Shown: positions 1 through 4,857 of the stretch, piece by piece
Position numbering within the stretch: the stretch's first letter is position 1
Layout: each line of letters opens with the position of its first letter
Assembly (NCBI GenBank): GCA_002314555.1
Contig: DCGF01000097.1
Coordinates: 1 to 5,787, forward strand
Reading direction: 5' to 3'
DNA: 5,787 nucleotides
Origin: Ruminococcaceae bacterium UBA1785
GTDB taxonomy: Bacteria; Bacillota; Clostridia; Oscillospirales; Acutalibacteraceae
Program-made: the position numbers and the translations under genes
Notes under the pieces: generated by a model
What the model was told of the DNA's origin: nothing
What the model saw: the letters and a program-made list of their open reading frames with translations, nothing else
Databases searched by the model: none

Positions 1-544
1 GGGCAAAGTCCATTGGATCTTTCTTAAGCTCACCGATGTTTATACGAGCACCTGCTTCAAGGTCTTCAAGAGGCTGGTGTGAAAGTTTGCCATACTCATT
101 AAATGTCTTTGTTGAGAAATATACATCGCCATTCTCAGCTGGATATGCATGACCTTTTTCGATGAGATTTGAAATCATCTCGATAATTTGATCGATGTTT
201 TCTGTAGCTTTTGGATGAATATCAGCGGCGCGGATGTTCATGCCCTTAGCATCTACCCAGTATTCTTCAATGAATTTCTTTGCAACAGTTAAGTAATCTG
301 TGCCCTCTTCATTTGCCTTCTTTATGATTTTATCATCTACGTCAGTGAAGTTCTGAACGAAGGTAACTTTGTTTCCTCTATACTCAAGATAGCGGCGAAG
401 TACATCAAATACACAGAGTGGACGCGCATTACCGATATGGATGAAGTTATATACTGTTGGTCCACATGCATAGATTTTAAATTCGCCAGGAGTAATAGGT
501 TTAAGTTCCTCTTTCTTTCTGGACAAGGTTGAATAAACTTTCAT
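1..544 (-). CDS. cysS: Cysteinyl-tRNA synthetase, N-terminal 181 residues (cut by window edge)
   Basis: Class I aminoacyl-tRNA synthetase that joins cysteine to tRNA-Cys in the cytoplasm. The translation starts MKVYSTLSRKKEELKP and carries the family's opening block: YACGPTVYNF with Cys27 as the expected zinc ligand that selects cysteine, then the HIGH-type signature HIGN at residues 36-39 within IHIGNARP, and the conserved FTDVDDKI stretch of the nucleotide-binding fold. The family is usually about 460-470 residues, so the KMSKS loop and anticodon-binding part lie beyond position 1. The start at 544 is supported by an AGGGGAG ribosome binding site (551-557) six bases upstream. It lies 37 nt after cysE on the same strand with no terminator visible between them, so the two genes should be co-transcribed under the T-box leader upstream of cysE. 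The visible reading frame is intact. Identification is very secure. Confidence 0.97.
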   Translation of the reverse strand, partial: MKVYSTLSRKKEELKPITPGEFKIYACGPTVYNFIHIGNARPLCVFDVLRRYLEYRGNKVTFVQNFTDVDDKIIKKANEEGTDYLTVAKKFIEEYWVDAKGMNIRAADIHPKATENIDQIIEMISNLIEKGHAYPAENGDVYFSTKTFNEYGKLSHQPLEDLEAGARINIGELKKDPMDFA

Positions 545-561
545 TGTAGTCTCCCCTATTT

Positions 562-589
562 ATAAGTTTATTTAAATAAGTTTATTTAA
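562..589 (-). repeat. Perfect 14-bp tandem duplication at the cysE-cysS junction
   Basis: The 14-mer ATAAGTTTATTTAA (plus strand) occurs at 562-575 and again at 576-589 with no gap and no mismatch. The right copy covers the last codons and the stop of cysE, and the left copy lies in the short intergenic gap before the cysS ribosome binding site. It looks like a simple replication-slippage duplication in AT-rich DNA. No function can be assigned from the sequence. Confidence 0.85.
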
Positions 590-1223
590 TGAGTTTCTTT
601 AAGTCATCTATCTGAGCTTGAAGTGCGTCAATCTCCTGCTTTACTGGGTCAGGTACGTGGATTTGGTCCAAGTTGTCAACTCGAACACCGTCACGACGAA
701 CTACCTGTGCAGGAACGCCTACCGCTGTACAGTTGGCTGGGATTTCTTCAAGTACAACTGCGCCTGATGCGACGTTGGAGTTATCTCCAACTTTGAAAGG
801 TCCAAGGACTTTTGCGCCCGAGCCAATCATTACGTTGTTTCCGATAGTTGGGTGACGCTTACCCTTATCTTTACCGGTACCACCAAGTGTTACGCCTTGG
901 TAAATAGTTACGTCGTCACCGATTTCTGTTGTCTCACCTATTACAACACCGTGGCCATGATCTATGAAGAATCTGTGGCCTATTGTTGCGCCTGGGTGAA
1001 TCTCAACACCAGTTGTCTTCGCTGCGTGCTGCGAAATGGCACGAGCTATAAAGAAATGTTTTCTCACTTGGAAGTAATGCGCAATTCTATAATACCAAAT
1101 CGCATGAAGACCTGGATATAAAAGAAGCACTTCAAGTGTGCCACGTGCTGCAGGGTCACGTTCCTTAACGCATTTAACATCTTCAGCACAATATTCAAAC
1201 ATTTTAAGTAGTGGGTTATTCAT
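582..1223 (-). CDS. cysE: Serine O-acetyltransferase
   Basis: Transfers acetyl from acetyl-CoA to L-serine, giving O-acetylserine, the carbon skeleton that O-acetylserine sulfhydrylase turns into cysteine; cytoplasmic. The 213-residue protein has the helical N-terminal part (to about residue 70), then a left-handed beta-helix of hexapeptide repeats (about 72-175). The hallmark blocks are GVEIHPGATIG, IDHGHGVVIGET (Asp88/His89 in the active-site region), VTLGGTGK, KRHPTIG (His124) and AVGVPAQVV. The tail from about residue 190 is charged, heptad-like and ends in LIK. The start at 1223 follows a GAGGG sequence six bases upstream; a second Met at codon 8 has no ribosome binding site. The start codon lies just beyond the U-tract of the T-box terminator, so expression is expected to depend on uncharged tRNA-Cys. 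The length is normal for the short Gram-positive form. EpsC-type naming is also used for this family in Firmicutes. Confidence 0.96.
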   Translation of the reverse strand: MNNPLLKMFEYCAEDVKCVKERDPAARGTLEVLLLYPGLHAIWYYRIAHYFQVRKHFFIARAISQHAAKTTGVEIHPGATIGHRFFIDHGHGVVIGETTEIGDDVTIYQGVTLGGTGKDKGKRHPTIGNNVMIGSGAKVLGPFKVGDNSNVASGAVVLEEIPANCTAVGVPAQVVRRDGVRVDNLDQIHVPDPVKQEIDALQAQIDDLKKLIK

Positions 1224-1240
1224 ATTAAGCCCTCACAAAA

Positions 1241-1275
1241 TAAAAACCTCCGTCACCCTCTATAGGTGACGGAGG
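1241..1275 (-). terminator. Regulated intrinsic terminator of the T-box leader
   Basis: An 11-bp perfect stem (CCTCCGTCACC with GGTGACGGAGG, plus positions 1247-1257 and 1265-1275) closes a 7-base loop and is followed on the minus strand by TTTTTA. The 5' arm shares bases 1269-1274 with the antiterminator, so the two structures exclude each other. With no other terminator after pgsA, it may also end transcripts reading through from the upstream operon. Confidence 0.93.
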
Positions 1276-1421
1276 CGATAATTACCGCGGTTCCACTCCG
1301 TGTTTATAACTCTTTACTCTAAATAAGCTCCCGAGTGCACTTTCACAGTTTTCTATGAAACGGGCTTTCAGCCTACGACCCGTTCTCTCTAACACAGAAG
1401 AATCTGTTACTCTTCTCGTTC
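1241..1421 (-). promoter_or_regulatory. T-box leader specific for tRNA-Cys, controlling cysE-cysS
   Basis: Read on the minus strand, the leader shows all main T-box parts. The T-box itself, GAGTGGAACCGCGG, lies at 1285-1298. Stem I runs from about 1420 to 1330: basal CGAG (1415-1418) pairs with CTCG (1332-1335), followed by a specifier loop with GAGTA on one side and GAAAGTGCA on the other, a conserved AGAGAG (1385-1390), and a distal hairpin AACGGG/CCCGTT around GGC-TGAAA-GCC. The specifier triplet is best read as TGC (1337-1339), a cysteine codon followed by the expected purine. The acceptor-binding bulge reads TGGA (1292-1295); its fourth base A complements U73, the usual discriminator base of tRNA-Cys, so both tRNA contacts agree. 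The antiterminator forms from ACGGAG (1296-1301) with CTCCGT (1269-1274) and excludes the terminator. Uncharged tRNA-Cys should therefore switch on the downstream genes. Confidence 0.95.
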
Positions 1422-1446
1422 AACGCCCTATATAATTTATGCGACT

Positions 1447-1474
1447 ATTTTACCAATTTATTTAGAAAAGTCAA
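1447..1474 (-). promoter_or_regulatory. Predicted SigA promoter for the T-box-cysE-cysS unit
   Basis: On the minus strand, TTGACT (1469-1474) is followed after 16 bases by TAAAAT (1447-1452), placing the start of transcription near 1440, about 20 bases before stem I of the T-box. The -35 lies inside the last codons of pgsA and the spacer spans its stop codon. A second -10-like AT-rich stretch is present near 1430-1436, so the exact start is uncertain. Confidence 0.65.
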
Positions 1475-2027
1475 TCACTTTTGTTCCCCTTATTACATAT
1501 ACGATACCAGAGATAGCTGTGGCAGCAGCCATGAGCCAAAGGAGTACATTTGAAACGATAACAAGTGGTGTTTCAAAGATAGAAAGACCGAAATCAAATA
1601 TCAAAACAAGTAAAAGCATGATAACGATACTAGCTACCATTTGGATAGTAGTCTTAACTTTGCCCCACATGTTAGCAGGAATTACAACACCATCTGATGC
1701 TGCGACAAGTCTCATAGAGCTTATAGCAAATTCTCTAAATAGAATGATAAAGAGAATCCAAATATTACAGTAACCAACTTCTATAAAGCCGAGAATAGCA
1801 GCTGTAGTAAGCATCTTATCAGCAAGTGGGTCTGCAAACTTACCAAAGTTTGTAACTATACCCTTTTTTCTAGCAATCTTTCCATCAAACAAATCTGTAA
1901 GTGAACCTACTATGAAAAGGAATAGAGCAATCGCATAATGAAATGGAATTGCTTTTATTAAGAAAACTGCCAAAAAGATTGGTGTGATTATCATTCTAGA
2001 AATTGTCAAAATGTTAGGGGTATTCAT
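1458..2027 (-). CDS. pgsA: CDP-diacylglycerol--glycerol-3-phosphate 3-phosphatidyltransferase (phosphatidylglycerophosphate synthase)
   Basis: Membrane enzyme that makes phosphatidylglycerophosphate from CDP-diacylglycerol and glycerol-3-phosphate, the committed step to phosphatidylglycerol and cardiolipin. The 189-residue protein carries the complete CDP-alcohol phosphotransferase signature D-x2-D-G-x2-A-R-x8-G-x3-D-x3-D, with Asp45, Asp48, Asp66 and Asp70 as the metal and catalytic residues. NTPNILTISR at the N-terminus and GKVKTT near residue 122 are typical of PgsA. Hydrophobic segments at about 12-28, 31-46, 86-104, 127-144 and 155-180 fit a polytopic membrane protein, and the length is normal. 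The ATG overlaps the rimO stop as TAATG, with GGAGAG just upstream inside rimO, which suggests translational coupling. It is the last gene of its operon; the cysE promoter begins within its 3' end and no private terminator is visible. Confidence 0.96.
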   Translation of the reverse strand: MNTPNILTISRMIITPIFLAVFLIKAIPFHYAIALFLFIVGSLTDLFDGKIARKKGIVTNFGKFADPLADKMLTTAAILGFIEVGYCNIWILFIILFREFAISSMRLVAASDGVVIPANMWGKVKTTIQMVASIVIMLLLVLIFDFGLSIFETPLVIVSNVLLWLMAAATAISGIVYVIRGTKVIDFSK

Positions 2028-3349
2028 TAGGTCTCTCCAATTAAATCATACTCATTATAATCTGTTACTTTAACATCAACGAACGAACCAGGCTGTAATG
2101 AGGCATCTGAGATAAATGAAATCTTTCCATCAATCTCAGGGGCGTCACGGTAAGTACGTCCCTCATAGACATCTGAGTAAGGGTCATAACCATCTACGAT
2201 AACCTTAAGAGTTTTACCGATAAGTGCCTGATTATTTTCTAAAACTATACCATACTGGGAGTCCATTATCAACTCGCCACGGTGAACTTTAACATCTTGT
2301 TCAATTTGTTCTGGGAGCTTTGCTGCAGGTGTTCCATCCTCAGGTGAGTAGGCAAAACATCCAAGGCAGTCAAATCTATTCTCTTTAACAAATTCGGCAA
2401 GTTCAGTAAACTGCTCATCAGTTTCACCAGGGAAGCCTGTGATGAGAGTAGTTCTGATACATACTCCAGGAATCTTATCACGAAGTTTCTTTATTAAAGC
2501 TGTGAGCGATTCACGGTCGCCGTGTCTGTTCATACGCTTCAATACTTCTTTATTACAGTGCTGAAGAGGAAGGTCGATATAATTACAGATTTTTTCCTCT
2601 TTTGCTATAACGTCGATAAGTTCATCTGTTAAGCGCTCTGGATAACAGTAGAGAATTCTTATCCACTGAAGTTTCTCTATTTTACAAAGCTTTGATAGAA
2701 GTTCGTGAAGTTTAGGCTCTCCGTATAGGTCTTCGCCGTAGCGTGTGGTGTCCTGAGCTATTACGATAAGTTCTTTTATGCCGTTCTCGGCGAGGGCCTT
2801 AGCCTCTTCAACACAGCTTTCGATAGTACGGCTGCGCATCTCGCCTCGAATACTTGGGATAGCACAGTATGTGCAGTGGTTTGAACAGCCCTCAGCAATC
2901 TTTAAATATCCCCAGTATTCTGGAGTAGTAAGAAGTCTCTCACCGCAGAGTGGGAGATTTTTCTTATCACCTATAGCAACTATTGGTTCAGATGCTTCTA
3001 AGGTCTGATTTACTATATCAACGATATTTCCATTATTTCCGAGGCCGACAATAGCGTCCACTTCTGGGAGTTCTAAAAGAATCTCCTCCTTATAGCGCTC
3101 GGAGAGACAGCCTGTGACGATAATCTTTTTTATTTCACCGGCGTCTTTATAATCAGCCATCTCTAAGATGTTATCGATGGCTTCACGCTTGGCGTCATCG
3201 ATAAAGCCGCAGGTGTTAATAATCACAGCGTCACAGCCAGAAATCTCACCTGAGATTTCGTAACCTGCTGCATCAAGTTTTGCAAGCATGAGTTCTGCAT
3301 CGACCTGATTCTTTGGGCAGCCAAGTGAAATCATACCAATCTTAGCCAT
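2027..3349 (-). CDS. rimO: Ribosomal protein S12 (aspartate) methylthiotransferase RimO
   Basis: Radical-SAM enzyme that adds a methylthio group to the conserved aspartate of ribosomal protein S12. The 440-residue protein matches the family's usual length and domain order. The N-terminal methylthiotransferase domain (about 3-110) supplies Cys11, Cys47 and Cys81 for the auxiliary [4Fe-4S] cluster. The radical-SAM domain has GCSNHCTYC with Cys155, Cys159 and Cys162 for the SAM-binding cluster. A TRAM domain fills about the last 65 residues. The opening SLGCPKNQVD separates RimO from the tRNA-modifying relatives MiaB and MtaB. The frame stays open 93 bases further upstream, but the start at 3349 is chosen because GGAGGAAC sits directly before it, the protein then begins MAKIGMISLGC as in the family, and the longer form would overlap the upstream reductase. 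It follows that gene by 10 nt and overlaps pgsA by one base. Confidence 0.97.
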   Translation of the reverse strand: MAKIGMISLGCPKNQVDAELMLAKLDAAGYEISGEISGCDAVIINTCGFIDDAKREAIDNILEMADYKDAGEIKKIIVTGCLSERYKEEILLELPEVDAIVGLGNNGNIVDIVNQTLEASEPIVAIGDKKNLPLCGERLLTTPEYWGYLKIAEGCSNHCTYCAIPSIRGEMRSRTIESCVEEAKALAENGIKELIVIAQDTTRYGEDLYGEPKLHELLSKLCKIEKLQWIRILYCYPERLTDELIDVIAKEEKICNYIDLPLQHCNKEVLKRMNRHGDRESLTALIKKLRDKIPGVCIRTTLITGFPGETDEQFTELAEFVKENRFDCLGCFAYSPEDGTPAAKLPEQIEQDVKVHRGELIMDSQYGIVLENNQALIGKTLKVIVDGYDPYSDVYEGRTYRDAPEIDGKISFISDASLQPGSFVDVKVTDYNEYDLIGET

Positions 3350-3350
3350 A

Positions 3351-3358
3351 GTTCCTCC
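3351..3358 (-). promoter_or_regulatory. Ribosome binding site deciding the rimO start
   Basis: GGAGGAAC on the minus strand lies immediately before the ATG at 3349, in the 10-base gap after the stop of the aldo/keto reductase gene. It supports the 440-residue form of RimO over the 31-residue N-terminal extension that the open frame would allow. Confidence 0.85.
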
Positions 3359-3359
3359 G

Positions 3360-4514
3360 TTATTCTCTAAGTGCTGCGGCAGCTTTTTCTCTCTGCTCGC
3401 AGAGGTCAGTCCATTTTGGGATGCGTCCGAGCATCTCATCAAGTTCCTTCATGCACTCTGAAATCTTAATTCCCTGTGGGCAAATCTGCTCGCAGGAGCC
3501 ACAGCCGAGACATGCGCTAGGGAGAGTTTCTTCAGGTTTAAACTCGAGCGACATGCCGAGTATCAAACTCTCTTGAAACTTACCTTCATTATAATACTGA
3601 AGGAGTTTAGGTATGTCGAGGTTCTGCGGGCAGTGGCTTACGCAGTAGCGGCAAGCGGTGCAAGGGATGAAATGTCGCTTTTCCTTTGCTATCTTCGAAA
3701 GGAGCTCCATTTCAGAGTCGTCAAGCGGTTTGCCGCTGGAGAAAGTCTTAATGTTATCAACTACTTGGTCCATATTACTCATACCCGAGAGGATGAGCTT
3801 TACCTGTGGCTTATTAAGAAGCCAACGAAAAGCCCAAGAAGCTTCAGACTCATCAGGTCGAAGGGCCTTGAGTTCATCATTTGGCTCGGCGAGTTTACCA
3901 CCACGAACAGGTTCCATAACCCAAATAGGCACGTTAAATTCCTCGAGGTACTGATATTTAAGAGCACCGTCTTGGAGTTCTTCATCCATGTAGTTGTACT
4001 GAATCTGACAGAATTCAAATGTGTCAGGGTGATCCTTTAAAAACTTATAGAGAGTTTCAGGGCTTGAGTGACATGAGAAGCCGAGATGTTTAATACGGCC
4101 AAGACGCTTCTGTTCTACAAAAAAGTCAATCAAATTCCATCTCTTATCCTCATATACAAGGACACTTTCGTCGTTAACATTATGAAGAAGGTAGTAGTCA
4201 AAGTATTCAACCTGACACTTTTTAAGCTGCTCTTCAAAAAGCTCCTCTGGATGATGCTCTTTAAAGAGCTGATGTCCAGGGTATTTGTCAGCGAGAAAGA
4301 CCTTATCTCTAGGATATTTCTTAAGGATTTTACCGATGACGAGTTCTGATTTTCCGTCATGATAAGGATATGCGGTGTCGAAGTAATTGACACCGTTTTT
4401 TATAGCGTAATCTATGATTCTCTCAGTTTCGGCTTCGTCTATTTCGCCGTCTTTCATCGGCAGACGCATGAGGCCGAAGCCGAGCATAGATAATCCCATT
4501 TCATTAAAAAGCAT
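3360..4514 (-). CDS. Aldo/keto reductase with C-terminal two-[4Fe-4S] ferredoxin domain
   Basis: A predicted cytoplasmic oxidoreductase of the aldo/keto reductase superfamily; its substrate cannot be told from sequence. The 384-residue protein begins with a TIM-barrel domain (about 1-270) that keeps the catalytic tetrad: Asp46 and Tyr51 in FDTAYPYHDG, Lys77 in LADKYPG and His111 in YYLLHNV. The C-terminal part has two cluster motifs, CTACRYCVSHCP (Cys285, 288, 291, 295) and CLGCGSCEQICP (Cys335, 338, 341, 345), predicted to bind two [4Fe-4S] clusters and suggesting electron exchange with ferredoxin-like partners as well as, or instead of, NAD(P)H. This architecture is common in anaerobic Firmicutes. 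The start at 4514 follows AGGAGGGAAC; the next Met (codon 6) has no comparable site. It is the second gene of the operon, 15 nt after the small upstream gene and 10 nt before rimO. The fold is certain, the physiological role open. Confidence 0.93.
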   Translation of the reverse strand: MLFNEMGLSMLGFGLMRLPMKDGEIDEAETERIIDYAIKNGVNYFDTAYPYHDGKSELVIGKILKKYPRDKVFLADKYPGHQLFKEHHPEELFEEQLKKCQVEYFDYYLLHNVNDESVLVYEDKRWNLIDFFVEQKRLGRIKHLGFSCHSSPETLYKFLKDHPDTFEFCQIQYNYMDEELQDGALKYQYLEEFNVPIWVMEPVRGGKLAEPNDELKALRPDESEASWAFRWLLNKPQVKLILSGMSNMDQVVDNIKTFSSGKPLDDSEMELLSKIAKEKRHFIPCTACRYCVSHCPQNLDIPKLLQYYNEGKFQESLILGMSLEFKPEETLPSACLGCGSCEQICPQGIKISECMKELDEMLGRIPKWTDLCEQREKAAAALRE

Positions 4515-4529
4515 AGTTCCCTCCTACGC

Positions 4530-4739
4530 TCACCTAGCAAACAAAACGTGAGCGTGCTGTGCAAAAGCGTAGTCTAAAATTTCTTTCTTTTTAGACTCGT
4601 CTTCAACAAGATAGACGTTATAAAGTTGGCCAAATCTTCGTGCGATCAAATCCGGTTCTACTGTACCCTTATGTGGTCTCCAGGTATAGACCTCAAAGCC
4701 ACTGCTTCTAAGCTGTTCTGCGCATTCGATAACGTTCAT
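4530..4739 (-). CDS. Small protein of unknown function, 69 residues
   Basis: I do not recognise this gene. The product begins MNVIECAEQLRSSGF and ends HVLFAR, is soluble in character, and has no signal peptide, membrane segment or cysteine cluster (one Cys, residue 6). It can be read as helix (2-13), strand (15-21), strand (30-35), strand (41-46), helix (49-60), strand (63-68). The piece EPDLIAR (28-34) followed by VYLVEDE (42-48) recalls the PD...(D/E)XK pattern of the restriction-endonuclease-like fold, but the usual lysine position holds Glu48. That resemblance is only by eye. The start at 4739 is well supported: GGAGGTG lies five bases upstream, and a longer GTG-started form from 4805 would begin upstream of the likely transcription start near 4780. 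It is the first gene of the operon with the reductase, rimO and pgsA, so it should be expressed with them. Codon use looks like that of its neighbours. Confidence 0.82.
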   Translation of the reverse strand: MNVIECAEQLRSSGFEVYTWRPHKGTVEPDLIARRFGQLYNVYLVEDESKKKEILDYAFAQHAHVLFAR

Positions 4740-4744
4740 ATATT

Positions 4745-4751
4745 CACCTCC
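4745..4751 (-). promoter_or_regulatory. Ribosome binding site deciding the start of the 69-residue gene
   Basis: GGAGGTG on the minus strand, five bases before the ATG at 4739, is a near-ideal Shine-Dalgarno sequence. It favours this start over the upstream in-frame GTG at 4805, which lies inside the promoter region. Confidence 0.85.
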
Positions 4752-4786
4752 GGTAGGACAAACAAAAGTTCTTGGCCGGTATCTAT

Positions 4787-4815
4787 ATTTTATTCCAGGT
4801 ATCACATCTTGTCAA
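4787..4815 (-). promoter_or_regulatory. Predicted strong SigA promoter of the small gene-reductase-rimO-pgsA operon
   Basis: On the minus strand a perfect -35, TTGACA (4810-4815), is separated by exactly 17 bases from TAAAAT (4787-4792), placing transcription start near 4780 and leaving a leader of about 40 nt before the first gene. The -35 abuts the U-rich tail of the terminator of the preceding gene. No operator or riboswitch is evident in the leader. Confidence 0.82.
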
Positions 4816-4844
4816 ACAAAAAAGGTCCCAAATATGGGACCTTT
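4816..4844 (-). terminator. Intrinsic terminator of the glutamate dehydrogenase gene
   Basis: A perfect 10-bp stem, AAAGGTCCCA (4821-4830) with TGGGACCTTT (4835-4844), closes a 4-base loop. On the minus strand it is followed by an uninterrupted run of T residues that includes the stem's last bases, then GTTTGACA. It lies 13 bases beyond the dehydrogenase stop codon. The plus-strand side has only three T residues, so it should work mainly in the minus direction. Confidence 0.94.
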
Positions 4845-4857
4845 AAAGTTTCAAATC

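Noticed and set aside
852..1121. Plus-strand open frame opposite cysE
   Set aside because: It is fully antisense to a well-supported gene, has no recognisable motifs, and its composition is that of a shadow frame.
3350..3442. N-terminal 31-residue extension of RimO from an upstream in-frame ATG
   Set aside because: It would overlap the end of the aldo/keto reductase gene, has no family similarity, and the ATG at 3349 has a strong ribosome binding site and gives the canonical RimO N-terminus and length.
3573..4040. 155-codon plus-strand open frame opposite the aldo/keto reductase gene
   Set aside because: Although fairly long, it lies wholly antisense to a gene with clear catalytic residues and shows no domain or convincing ribosome binding site.
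4740..4805. 22-residue N-terminal extension of the small protein from a GTG at 4805
   Set aside because: The GTG lies between the predicted -35 and -10, upstream of the likely transcription start near 4780, whereas the ATG at 4739 has an ideal GGAGGTG site.
4821..4844. Hairpin as a bidirectional terminator
   Set aside because: The long T-run is present only on the minus-strand side; the plus-strand side has three T residues, and no plus-strand gene needs it.
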